NCBI RefSeq assembly: GCF_016545825.1 | Contig: NC_052615.1 | Location: 37,349,516 to 37,413,515, forward strand | Source: Eucalyptus grandis | Lineage: Eukaryota > Streptophyta > Magnoliopsida > Myrtales > Myrtaceae | Length of the DNA stretch: 64,000 nt | Reading direction: 5' to 3' | In this document: in pieces, positions 33,606-44,245 of the stretch | Position numbering within the stretch: position 1 is the stretch's first letter | Layout of the letters: each line of letters begins with the position of its first letter | Made by a program: the position numbers and the translations under genes | The notes under the pieces: model-generated | The model's database searches: none | The model's input: the letters and a program-made list of their open reading frames with translations, nothing else | Told to the model about the DNA's origin: nothing

Positions 33606-35290
33606 TCAAAATGTTGAGTCTGGAGCATATAGACTCAAATTGATTTTCTCCAAAGGCTTTGTGAATATATCCGCCGATTGATTCTTTGAGTCAACAAATT
33701 GAATTGAAACATCTCCATTTTGAACATGGTCTCTAATAAAGTGATGTCGAATCTCTATATGCTTTGCTCTTGAGTGGAGAATTGGATTTTTGGTGAGGTT
33801 GATAGCGCTGGTGTTGTCGCAATTAATCTCCGTGCATGAGTCTTCAATTTCAAAGTCTCTTAGCTGTTGTTTTATCCATAGAATTTGCGAACAGCGAGCT
33901 TCCCGGGCTACATACTCGCATACATTTGTTGAAAGAGACACGGTGCTTTGTTTCCTTGAAAACCAAGACACTTCCCTGCTTCCCAAGCAACCGGCAAGTT
34001 CCCGAAGTGCTCTTTCTATCAACTCGCAACCGCCAGATCTGCGTCTGAATATCCCAGAAGATTAAAGTCTCCTTCTTAGGATACCAAAGACCGATGCTTG
34101 ATGATGAAGCAACGTATTTAATGATGCGTTTCGCAGCACTGAGATGGGATTCTCTAGGATCTGATTGAAACCTAGCACAGATGCAAACACTCAACAAGAT
34201 GTCGAGGTCTAGAAACGGTAAGATAAAGGAGTGAACCAATGATGCTCTGTACATGCTTTTGATCAACTTTCTTCCCTTCTTCATCTTTGTCTATCTTCAA
34301 AGAACTTGACATCGGTATGTCGGTCTTTTTGCACTTTTCCAGTCCAAATCTTTTGACAAGATCATTAACATATTTTTCTTGATAAATAAAAGTTCCTTCC
34401 TTCAATTGTTTTACTTGAAGACCAAGAAAGAATGTTAACTCTCCCATCATACTCATTTCAAATTCATCCTGCATAGATTAATCTGTCGTACCAAGCTCGA
34501 GGTGCTTGCTTTAAACCATACAAAGCCTTCTTCAGTCTGAAGACTGAGTCTGGCTTCTTTGGGTCTTCAAACCCTGGTGGTTGTTCCACATAAACTTCCT
34601 CTTGGATGACTCCATTTAGGAAGGCGCTTTTGACGTCCATTTGGAATAACCTGAAATTCTTATAACAAGCAAACGCAAGTAATAGTCGAATAGCTTCTAA
34701 CCTTGCTACTGGAGCGTAAGTCTCATCACAGTCTATTCCTTCTTCTTGCGTATATCCCTTGGCCACGAGTCTTGCTTTGTTTCGTACGACTTTTCCTTTC
34801 TCATTCATCTTGTTTCGAACACCCATTTAGCTCCAATAACAGTTTTACCTTTTGGTTTGGATGTCAATTCCCGGACATCATTAATGCTAAACTGTCGAGC
34901 TCTTCTTGCATAGCTTCAATCCGCTTTCATCGGATAAAGCTTCTTCTATGCTTTTTGGTTCAATTTCAGAAACGAGAGCCACGACTAGACTCTTCTCGCC
35001 TTTTGGATCAGTGCGAATTCCTTCATTCATTTCGCCGATTATAAGATCTTTGGGATGACTGGACTTATGCTTCCAGTTACTCGTTGATCTGTCTGGTTGA
35101 TGATCTCTTTCTTTGTTTGGATCTTCACGAACATCCTGAAGCTGGTTTTCCAGTCTGAGATGCTTCTTGAGTTGTAAGCTTTGGAAGATGCAGGTAGGTT
35201 CGAGACTCTTCTTGATGAGTCGACTTGATTCATCTTGCGTTGAGTCTTGAAATTTGACATTCATTGACTCCTCCACGGTAGCTCTTCTTG
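33606..35290 (-). pseudogene. Copia-3 reverse transcriptase and RNase H (catalytic deletion)
   Basis: On the minus strand the RT reads [20 protein letters not shown] (about 34785), [20 protein letters not shown] and [19 protein letters not shown] (about 34500). It then jumps directly to [20 protein letters not shown] at 34474. The 60-70 residues between, with the YVDD active site, are missing, so this copy is catalytically dead. After PMSSSLKIDKDEEGKKVD the RNase H domain follows with frame changes: QSDPRESHLSAAKRIIKYV, then CDNTSAINLTKNPILHSRAK (about 33800) and the usual ADIFTKPL end (about 33670). The linker at 35290-34900 is also shifted. Confidence 0.88.
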
Positions 35291-36500
35291 TTATAGACTC
35301 GAAGGCTTTGCTTGATGTAGAATATCCAAGGAAGATACCTTCATCTGATCTTTCTTCAAACTTACCAACTCGATCTTTTGCATTTTCAATATAAAACATT
35401 TGCAACCGAATACATGAAAGTATGAAACAATAGGCTTCTTATCTTTGAACAATTCGTAAGGGGTTTTCTCTAGAATAGGTCTTAGAAAGACTCTATTGAT
35501 GATATAACATGCTGTTGAAACAGCTTCAGCCCAAAATCGTGAAGAAATCTTGCTTTCAATTAAAAGAGTTCTAGCCATTTCTGAAGAGATCTGTTCTTTC
35601 TTTCCACAACTCCATTTTGCTTGAGGAGTATATGGAGAGGAGAACACATGATTAAAGCCAAATTCATCACAAAATTTTGTAAAATCTTGATTTTCAAATT
35701 CACCTCCATGATCTGTTCTTATACTTGAGATAACACATCCTTTTTCATTTTGAACCTTTTTAGCAAACTTTTCAAAATACGAGAAGGTTTCGAGACTTAC
35801 TTGCAAGGAAATATACCCAAGTAAAACGGGAGTAATCGTCCACAATTACTAGGCAATATTTCTTACCTCCAATACTCGTGTTCTGGTTGGTCCGAAGAGA
35901 TCCATATGCAGCAACCGTAGTACATGATTAGTAGAGACATGATTTATTGGCTTAAATGAATTTCTTACCTGCTTTCCCGAATACATGGAGTGCATGGATC
36001 GGTCTTTTGATAAGGTAATTTGGGTAGTCCTCGAACAAGCCGCTTTGATGAGATTTTGGCTAATTGCTTCATGTTGACATGACCAAGCTTTCTGTGCCAT
36101 AAGCTTGCTTCGTCTTGAATTGAGATAAAACATTGCGATTCATTTGGTTTCACATCCGGAAGATAAATGTTTCCATGTCTACGACCCATGAAAGACGAGT
36201 AGAGTCTTTACTGATTCCGAACATATTCCTTCTTGAAAGAAGATCTTGAAACCCGATATCACACAATTGACTAATGCTTTGAGAAGATTGTAATTGAGTC
36301 CTTCCACTAAGGAAACATTACTTATTGTGAGATTTCCAATTTTCACAGTTCCAAATCTCACAATACTCCCTTTGCTGTTTCCTCCAAATGAAACTTTTCC
36401 ACCATTTACTTGAGCAATCTTTATAAAACAATTTGAGTCTCCCGTCATGTGTCTTGAGCATCCACTTTGTCAAGATACCACTTTACCTTTTTCTTGACGG
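35291..36500 (-). pseudogene. Copia-3 protease end and integrase (broken)
   Basis: On the minus strand a protease relic with W-Y-L-D near 36480 precedes HMTGDSNCFIKI in another frame; a two-base insertion in GACA[AA]GTGG causes the shift. The pre-integrase HHCC region reads LWHRKLGHVNMKQLAKISSK (about 36095) with PCTPC or PCIR following. The integrase core begins LLHMDLFGPTRT (about 35905) and continues VISSIRTDHGGEFENQDFTK (about 35730) and FSSPYTPQAKWSCGKKEQ (about 35635). The glutamate block of the DDE triad (usually VVERKN) is degraded to SCGKKEQ by shifts. The C-terminal GIFLGYSTSSKAF block is at about 35325. Confidence 0.87.
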
Positions 36501-38202
36501 TGACCCGCATTTAAAAAAAGTCTCAAGCTTTCTTTGGTACCCAAACTTTCTTGGGTCCTTTGGTGTTAGTAACATAAGCGATTAGCCCATATTCTCTTAA
36601 CAGGTTTCCAAACCATTGGACACTCTTTTTCAAAGTGATCCGGACTGTTGCATTTTGAACATTTTAGAGCATTTCTACCTCTGATTTTACAAAAACTTTC
36701 TTGAAGTGATTTTTGTAAACCTCTTTCGAGAGTCTTTTCTTAATTCTTTCTTTTACTTTAGGAAAATCAATCGGGAATTGTTTCTTCGACATTCCTAGAC
36801 CGGACTTATTGAAGTAAGGTCTTTGTCTTTGAATTTTCTTAAGTTTTTCAGACCCTATTGAAAATTTCTTTGATATATTTGATAAGTCTGTTTTAAAAAG
36901 ACATTTTCTTTTGAAAGATTATCTCCATTTTCTTTAAGATTGGAAACAAATCAAGTCTAGACTTTTAACTCTTTCTACTAAAACATTTTCCTTTTGTTTT
37001 AGAGCTGAGTTTTCCTTTTTCAGTTCAGAAATTCTTTTGAGAGAAGTCTTAAGACTAAAACATAATTCATCAATATATTTAGAAACTTTGACAGAATTTT
37101 AAAATTACTTGCCTCAAATTCACCGCATCCGAGTCGATCCAGTCGAGTCGAGTGTGCCATCGAGACATAGATTGGCATATTCATTATCACTTTCTTCACA
37201 CTCTGTATCACTCCGTGGTTTCGGCTTTGAGAGCTTTTCGAAATTTTTCAGCTTTTCCTCTCTTCTTCTTCGAAGAGGACGGTTGGGTCCGATATGTCCC
37301 TTTTTCTTACATTCAAAGCGGACTACGTCTTTGTTTGGTTCCTCATCATCACCGAGACTTGGTCTGCTGTCTTTGAAAGCTTTGTTTCTTTGAGTTGAAC
37401 CTTCTTCCTTTTCTATTCAGTTTTCTGAATCTTCTTATCATGAGAGCAAGCTCCTCATCGTCCACATCATCTTGAATCAGTATCATCGAATCATCATTTG
37501 ATTTTAACGCAATGGATTTCTTACCTTTTGGATCTTCATCTTCATTGATCCGTTCCACTTCATAAGACTGAAGAGTTCCAATTAGCTCGTCGACAGATAG
37601 TGGCATAATTCTTTGCGTCTCTCTTATCGAAGTCTTTATGTGATTCCAATCCTGGAGAGTCCGCGCAGTAGCTTGTTTACCTTCATGGGATCGAAGTTGG
37701 TTGACCTTGATTTTCAAGACCATTCACAATATCTCGTAAAACGACTAAACATGTCGATATAGATTCTCCTGGTTTCATTAAAGGCTTCGTATTGACCGAG
37801 AAGAATGTTGATTCTTGTTTCCTTCACTCGATCTGTTCCTTCATAGGTGATATGCAATCTGTCCCAAACTTCTTTTGCTGTACCACAAGAAGATATTCTA
37901 TTATATTCAGTTGGTGATAAAGCACAATATAAGGAGTAAATTGCTTTTGCATCGAGTGCTTGTCTCTTGATTATTTCTTCCTGAGACATTCCACTGGTTT
38001 CATCAGTTTCTTTTCCTCTTTCAAAGACTAATGCAGTGGTAGGAGTAATTCCTTTTTCTACAACGTCCCATTCCAGAGGATCCTTTGATCGAAGGAAAGC
38101 TTTCATCTTGTTCTTCCGGATGTTGTAATCCTTTCCATCAAAGTAGGGTGGTCTGGTATTGCTTTGCCCTTCCATCAGCCCCCGGTGCTAGCATACTAGC
38201 CA
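36501..38202 (-). pseudogene. Copia-3 gag (broken)
   Basis: On the minus strand it opens MASMLAPG at about 38202, then shifts. The 153-residue piece (38175-37714) has the same capsid region as Copia-2 (PYFDGKDYNIRKNKMKAFLR and AKEVWDRLHITYEGTDRVKE). The next piece (37723-37349) continues with NHIKTSIRETQRIMPLSVDE. A coiled-coil-rich stretch follows at about 37060-36880. A zinc knuckle, CSKCNSPDHFEKEC, lies at about 36662-36621, and a GPKKVWVPKK motif at about 36560. It is close to Copia-2 Gag by eye, so the two are related lineages. Several frameshifts occur. Confidence 0.85.
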
Positions 38203-38250
38203 TGGATCTTTTACTACGAAGTAAAACACTTCAAATAAAGTAAGTACACA

Positions 38251-38261
38251 GCTCGATACCA
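38251..38261 (-). other. Primer binding site of Copia-3, one base short
   Basis: The minus strand reads TGGTATCGAGC just inside the 5' LTR. The canonical site TGGTATCAGAGC lacks the A of its CAG here. Copia-1 and Copia-2 have the full motif. Confidence 0.8.
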
Positions 38262-38263
38262 AT

Positions 38264-39131
38264 TGATATTGCTAGTATGAGTACCTAGAGGGGGTGAATA
38301 GGTATATAAAGAATTTTTCTCAATCAATTGCACAATACTAGACAGTTGTAGGAAACGATAATCAAAGTAAGACTGAGAGAAGAGAAAATTGAACACGCGG
38401 TTTATAGTGGTTCGGCTTATATCAAGCCTATGTCCACTCTTCTTCACTGACAGCCTATTGGCTGGATTCCACTATGAACAAGAGAGAGGTTACAGCACGG
38501 CTTTGCCTTGATTCCACAGTGTAGATGTTCTACCACACCTCCTCAAGATTTCTCACAAATATAGACTCTCTCTTTCGTATACAAGTATTCGCTCAAAGGA
38601 TTTGTCTAAACAAAAGGAGCTTCAGACTTTGGAATTCTTCTATCGCGCACACCTTGAACAACTAAGACAGTCTTCCTTATATACTCCTTTATGCCATCAT
38701 ACCCGTTGGCACTTACCAAAGGAATTCCTCCAATCTACCCGTTGGACGGAATCAATTAGGAAGATTGTTCAAGCTATTAAAGGAACGTGTTGATAGCCCA
38801 TCAATCTGTTCGCCCATACAATCGGGATCTCGGTTTCCATAAGCGTAACCTTCCAATAATATTTAGGCAATCACCGATCTTCAATTATCGAATCAATCTT
38901 CGATCAATCAAAGGACTCCGTTTATGTCTTCTCCAGCCATGAGATCTTCTCCGAGTTGATAAGGTTAAATCCTTAACGAAACATCCAGTTCGGATAACCT
39001 TTCTTCAACGGATTAGTGACTGGCTGTCCCAAGGTCTTCAGACTTTAAATAGCAGAGTCTGCAAGCCTTCAGACTAGACTGATAGAAACGATTTGTCAAC
39101 TTCAAAACACTTCAAGAAGATTTCTCCAACA
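38264..39131 (-). repeat. Copia-3 5' LTR
   Basis: About 868 bp, TG...CA in minus orientation, with a TATA box at 38677-38683. It is next to the primer site at 38251-38261. Confidence 0.88.
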
Positions 39132-39497
39132 AGGCTATCCTCGGAGAACGTGTGTTGATCCGCGGTCCTTTGCGGGGTAAAGGATTGGGAGGTCTTCGAC
39201 AATTTTCGTCGTAAACATTCACGTACGCGTGGCCGTTGCATGCTATGGGCCTTCGGCTTGGTTGATTTGCGAGGCCGCTCGGGGTTAACGTGTCTTCAAA
39301 GCTGATTGTGTTAAACGAGAAATTTAAACGAGGAGCTATCACGAGAATGTGACGAAATGCGACGTTTCGTTATGGCGAGTGTGGTGATGAAGTGGGGTTG
39401 TAATTGGTGTCAACGACGTAGTCCGACGACAATTTTGTCGACCCGTCTCAGACAGTTACATATTCGAGGTCCGGCGAAATCCGGATGTCATATGATA

Positions 39498-40519
39498 GGG
39501 CTGGTAAATATCTCGGTATATCATCTAACTGGGGAAGATCAAAAAGGGAGATGTTTGCTTGGATATTGGGAAGAGTTAATGCGAAACTAGAAGGGTGGAA
39601 AGAAAACCTGATTTCTAAGGGTGGTAAGGAAATTTTACTCAAGACTGTTGTACATGCAATACCACAATATGCCATGTCTATTTTTAAAATACTTGTGTCA
39701 ATTTGCAAGTCCATAGAACAGAAAATTGCTCGGTTTTGGTGGCAGAGTGATGGAAAGAAATCAAGCATACACTGGAAAAACTGGGAAGTTCTTAAAAGTA
39801 GAAAAGACAGTGGGGGTCTCGGATTTTGTGATCTCATTGACTTCAACAAAGCCATGCTTGGTAAGCAAGCATGGAGACTAATGCAGCACCCAACATCTTT
39901 ATGGAGCACCCTTTTTAAAGGGCTTTATTTCCACTCATAGGACTTTTTGCATGTTGATCAGGGAACCAAACCATCTTGGGGATGGCGGAGTATTCTCCTT
40001 GGGAGGGATGTCATTTTACCTCACCTACAATGGTCTGTTGGTAATGGACAAACTATTAATATATGGGAAGATCGTTGGCTCCCTAGAGGAGTTATAGGAG
40101 GCCCTGTTGCTCAAGATGATCCACAAATTGTAGCTGATCTCTTCGATTCAGCAAACAACAACTGGAACATCCCCCTTCTCAATCGGCACTTTGATGCCCC
40201 AACAACCGCATAAATTCTTGCCATACAGGTAACCCCTTACTACACTACTGATCAAATTATTTGGTTAAGGACTCAAAATGGTAACTATACTATCAAAAAT
40301 GCCTACCATACCATCAGACGCTCCACTTCCAGCAACCAACAGAACCAAGCATCATCATCACACAAACCCCCCAAGCTACTATGGAAATCCATATGGACTG
40401 TCAACTTACCCCCCAAAATTCGACCATTCCTGTGGTCAGTTTGTCACAATACCTTAGCAACAAAAGACAATCTTTTCCAACATCACATCACAGCAGAACC
40501 AACATGCCTTATTTGTAAT
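39498..40519 (+). pseudogene. LINE ORF2: RT C-terminal region and zf-RVT
   Basis: The LINE resumes after copy A3 with RAGKYLGISSNWGRSKREMF (39500) and continues through GRVNAKLEGWKENLISKGGK, AIPQYAMSIFKI and KDSGGLGFCDLIDFNKAMLG. The zf-RVT-like part follows: WGWRSILLGRDVI, IWEDRWLPRG, and near 40390-40515 PKLLWKSIWTVNLPPKIRPF with a final CLICN. The frame is open for about 150 codons (39485-39940) and then has a stop near 39940 and another at 40211. Solo LTR B interrupts it at 40520. Confidence 0.87.
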
Positions 40520-43042
40520 TGTCGCGACCTACCATCGGGGAGAGGGAACAGGTTTAGGGGTATTGCCTAAAGGACGGGTCTAAGGCTCATGATTAGGCGC
40601 GGGCTCTCCAAAGCCCATACCCCGCGTGACATTGGGATATTTTTTTAGAATTTTGCACAAATGGAGTCGCCACTAGCCTATTAGGGTCAGCTAGAAACTA
40701 AGTGAGGCATGGGAGTGTACCTCACTTCCTACGCAACCGGAGAATCTAGGGTCGGGGACTTAATTACACTAATTGACTAATTAGTGCCCTTTCGGTACCT
40801 AATTTTGTTCATTTTAACAAAATGATTTTCATCAGGCAATTTAGATCAATTTCATACCTATCCACCAACATAGGAGGTGAGCATGTAGGTGTGCAATCAA
40901 TAAAGTAATAATTATACCAACCAAGATCCTATTTGCCCTAAAATTAAACACATGCAAATTAAACATAAAACACGCAAATTAAACATAGGATAAAAACAAC
41001 ATAACAAGAAAATAAAGGCTTAATTACACTAAAGCGGCAATACATAGCAATTCCTAACCAAACCCTATCATTTTTTGATTTTCGAAATTTTTAATTTAAT
41101 TTAATTAATTTTTTAACTTAATTAAAAAATAAAAAAATAAAAATCGAAATTTTTAATGTTTTCTTAGTTTTTTGAAATTCCAGAAAAAAATTTTGAATTT
41201 TTATCATTTTTCGAAATTTTTTATTTTTTGATTTTTTGATTTTTTTAATTTTTAATATATATTTAATATTTAATATTATTATACTTCAATAAAATGGGTT
41301 CGGACCGGGTAAACCCAATCCGGCCCATGGACCAACCCAAACCCAGATCCAACACTTTTGGATTAAAAAAAAAATTGAATTTTTTTAAAAAATTTTTAAT
41401 AAATAAATAAATAAAAATCCTTCCGCTTGTCTTTTCTCACTACATACCTTTTCCCTACTCCATCTGCTTCGCGACTCCTCTTTCCCGAAGCCCCCTTTAC
41501 TTTCTTTTTCCATATTTTATTTTACTTTTCATTTTTTTTCTTTACTTTTCTTTTTCTTTTGTTTCTTCTTTTATTTTTATTTTTTTCTTTTGGTCTTCTT
41601 CTCTACACGTTCTCTCCTTCAGCTTGCCCCCTGCACGCCTTCAACCCTCCCGAAGACTGCCTTCTCCTTCCTCACGACATTCCTCACCAAAATTTGTTTC
41701 TTTACCAAAACTAATTCGAACAACAACAATAACCAAAGCACTTAGCATCCCTTCTAACACCAAACCACCCCAACCGTCGCAAATCAGCGTCGACCATGAG
41801 GGCTGCTACACCATTTTCAGATGTGAACACCCCCGGCTCAAACACACATGATTACTTCACGAAAATTGCATGAAATCGCGATGAAAACATAAGAGACGGT
41901 CATGGTCCAACATATATATGAACAAGCGTAAATTAGACCGAGTTTGAATGTAGGTTTTTTTTTTTTCGGTTCTCTTTGAGACATTTTGTCAAACATTGGG
42001 CGTGCAGCAGCTAAAAAAAAAGGCATACGGGCTCACTCGAGGCTCGAATCCGAGTAAAGATCAACACAACATGCACAAGCAACACAGATCCACTAAGGGA
42101 CATATATCACACTCGAACAGATGCGAACACAGCAAGTATTTTCAACCACAACATACTCACAGACTTGCATTTCATCAACCGGTTAGCATACACAATAAAA
42201 ACGAAGGATCTCAGGACTGGTATAGACTCGAGCACAAGCCTGGACATCTGTCAACATGCACTAGGACATCTATGAGCTTTCATGGAGGACTGGTGTAGCC
42301 GAAGCTCGCGTGAACAGGTCGGCCGTGAGCTCCGGCCCGAGACCTCGAAGTGAAGCGGGAAGCCTACTGGTTCGGATGGCGAGCAACACAGCGTACTTCA
42401 AGCGGCGGCGAAGCGTTCTCTCCCCAATCATCTCTCTCTCAAGCTCGCCCTCTCTCAAGCTCGCTCTCAGGTGCTCTTTGTTCTCTCCCCCCCAACCGCC
42501 GAGCCCCCTTCCGATTTTATACCCGGCCAGCAAGCGCGCATGGCCTCTGCGCGCTGCTAGCTTGCCGGCCGAAATGCCCCTCCAACCCGCGGATCATGCT
42601 GGCCGCCTGCAATCCCGATCCCCTGCTCCCGGTCGCTGCTCCATTTTTCTGTTCTCTGCAGGTCGTCGCGCAAAGGACAGCAGGAGGGAGACGACCGGTT
42701 CGTGCGTGGGCTGGGCTGAAGGGAAAAGGTGGATGGGCCGAACCGGTGGGCCGCGTGAGGGAAAAGGAAAAGAAAGGGGAGGAATGGGCCAACCTAGGGG
42801 TTTGTATAAACCCAGGCCCAGCTGCCCCTTTTTTTTTTTTTTTTTTTTGAAATTTTCTTGTAATAATTTTTTTGATAAAGTTTTTTGATTGATTAGAAGA
42901 CTAGTGACACAATTTCTCCTAATGTCTATATGTGATGCAATTTTAATGAAAATTTTTTGTTAAGGGGTTAGAAATCAATCCCCAATTTTTTCAATGCAAT
43001 TAAGAAACACTTAAACAAATTGCTAAAATTTAGGTGTCAACA
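40520..43042. mobile_element. Solo-LTR-like element of family B
   Basis: It begins TGTCGCGACCTACCATCGGG and ends AAATTTAGGTGTCAACA, with a perfect 5-bp target duplication GTAAT (40515-40519 and 43043-43047). Length is 2,523 bp. The 5' part has 'ggagtcgccact' and 'gtacctcacttcctacgcaa' words, which I recall from LTRs of Tat/Ogre-type Gypsy elements; this is memory-based. The middle is AT-rich (41080-41420). A GC-rich island (42300-42800) gives overlapping spurious frames. No gag or pol is present. It interrupts the LINE zf-RVT region. Confidence 0.78.
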
Positions 43043-43047
43043 GTAAT

Positions 43048-43920
43048 CAACACATACGGGAAACCACATAACATCTCTTTCTTTTATGTCCATGGATGCA
43101 TTGTATTTGGTCACATCCACAGATCAATATTCAAATCACACCACAATCAGTCAAATGAATAGATGAGTGGTTAGCAGCACAGCTAGAACACCGGAGTACC
43201 TCGCCTGGTCTGGAGATCATTGCTGCACTCTTATGGCAGATTTGGAAATCACAAAATGGCTTCATCTTCCGCCGACAACGCCCCAACTCGTCACGGGTAG
43301 TGGAGGAGGCCCTCGCCTAGGTACGAATTACAACCCGGCCATTGACACGTACATCCCGATTTGCTTCACAATCCGATCTGTAGTGGCGGCCACCAGATCT
43401 TGGCGAGGTGAAAATCAATATTGATGGAGCACATCAACCAACGAGTTCTAAAGGAGCTATGGCATGTATATTCAGAGATCACACAGGAACTCTCATCCAT
43501 GGCTTTACCTGCGATTTCTTAGCAACTTTGGCTTTCCACAGCAAGATCCAGGCGTTCCTCATCACTCTTGATTATCTGCTGCAACACGGTAAGGATCAGG
43601 ACCGGCTTGCGCTTGAATCTGACTGTCTTGTTTTGGTAGATGCTGTCCACAATCCACCATCGACACCCTAGGAGATGCGACCTCTTCTTGCAGAAGTGGC
43701 AGCCAAACTCCCCTTTTTCCCTAACCTAAAAATTCGTCACTATAGACGCGAAGCCAATTTTGTGGCTGATTAGGCTGCTAAGGCCCATTTTAATGGCAAC
43801 TTATCACTGAACTGGGCTATGTCCCCACCCCCTTTGCTTTCGGATCTTCTGCATTCTGAAGCCCAAGCTTCGGGCTACTGTCATCCTTTACATTCATGAT
43901 GTAATACTTCCTATTGGGAT
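43048..43920 (+). pseudogene. LINE C-terminal RNase H (broken)
   Basis: The end of LINE ORF2 resumes after family-B insertion. The linker (EIIAALLWQIWKSQNGFIFR in one frame at about 43210) leads to an RVT_3-type RNase H: VKINIDGAHQPTSSKGAMAC (about 43405), ALESDCLVLVDAV (about 43610) and YRREANFVADXAAK (about 43745, X marks a stop). Three of the acidic residues are visible, but the glutamate expected in the 'aEalAl' helix is not (here SKIQAFLITL). Frames shift near 43400. No poly-A tail is apparent near 43900. Confidence 0.82.
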
Positions 43921-44245
43921 TCGGTCAAACCAAAAGTCTAACTTGGACTTTCTTTCCTTCTGCGCGACTTCATCCAGAATCAAGAAATCACTTGCATCAA
44001 TATTCGGTCAACCCAAGTTCAATTGGACATTCCGCTTTCGACTTCTTTGGGCGACTGCACTAACAAGGAAATACAAAATTGTGTGCCCCTCCCTTTAACT
44101 TTATTTCACAACCCAAAAGAATTTATGTATTGCTCGAAGACGTCCATAAAATATTCAATTCAGAATATTCTTATATCCAGAAATAATAAATAACCTCTGG
44201 TAAGGTTTCATTTATTGAGCTTCAACTCGAGATATATTTTAACAA
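43921..44245. other. LINE 3' flank, no gene seen
   Basis: Two imperfect direct repeats carry 'attcggtcaa' and 'ttggactttc/ttggacattcc' (about 43920-43960 and 44000-44040). I see no gene. This may be the LINE 3' untranslated region. Confidence 0.35.

Larger units (their letters stand above)
29823..39131 (-). mobile_element. Sirevirus-type Copia element 'Copia-3' with env-like region
   Basis: Its LTRs are 868-903 bp in the same orientation (TGTTGGAGAAATC ... CAATATCA on the minus strand). The flanking 5-bp duplication is GGGCT/AGGCT (29818-29822 and 39132-39136, one mismatch). On the minus strand the order is primer site, gag, zinc knuckle, protease, integrase, RT, RNase H, an extra ORF region, polypurine tracts and 3' LTR. 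The extra ORF after pol matches the place of the env-like ORF in SIRE1-type elements. All coding regions are broken and the RT lacks its YVDD segment. It lies inside family-A copy A3. Confidence 0.9.
27483..39492 (+). mobile_element. Family-A solo-LTR-like element, copy A3, split by a Sirevirus
   Basis: The left arm (27483-29822) starts TGTCACGCCTCGAACCCCGAG. The right arm (39137-39492) ends ATCCGGATGTCATA. A perfect 5-bp duplication TGATA lies at 27478-27482 and 39493-39497. Without the inserted Sirevirus it measures about 2,696 bp, nearly the same as A4 (2,697). The conserved 'gtctcagcaagtccacgc' block is at about 27868. A tandem-like series at 28120-28560 repeats 'caccgagcccacgtgc' and 'aggcactagttcgccaaagtgatg'. 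A GC-rich island (29080-29640) yields overlapping spurious frames. No coding sequence is supported. Confidence 0.8.
17600..43920 (+). mobile_element. L1-type LINE split by three insertions
   Basis: One non-LTR retrotransposon can be followed across four blocks: about 17600-20388, 26738-27482, 39498-40519 and 43048-43920 (about 5.4 kb in total). At each break an element with its own 5-bp target duplication sits inside the LINE coding sequence, and the protein reading resumes after it. Content in order: ORF1 with DUF4283 and a zinc-knuckle relic, AP endonuclease, reverse transcriptase, zf-RVT, and a C-terminal RNase H as in plant L1 elements. The 5' boundary is approximate. No clear poly-A or target duplication was found at the 3' end. 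Many stops and frameshifts show that it is dead. Confidence 0.85.

Noticed and set aside
42270..42888. Overlapping frames of 90-190 residues
   Set aside because: They sit in the GC-rich island of solo LTR B, on both strands, with low-complexity Ser/Arg/Pro content and no motif.
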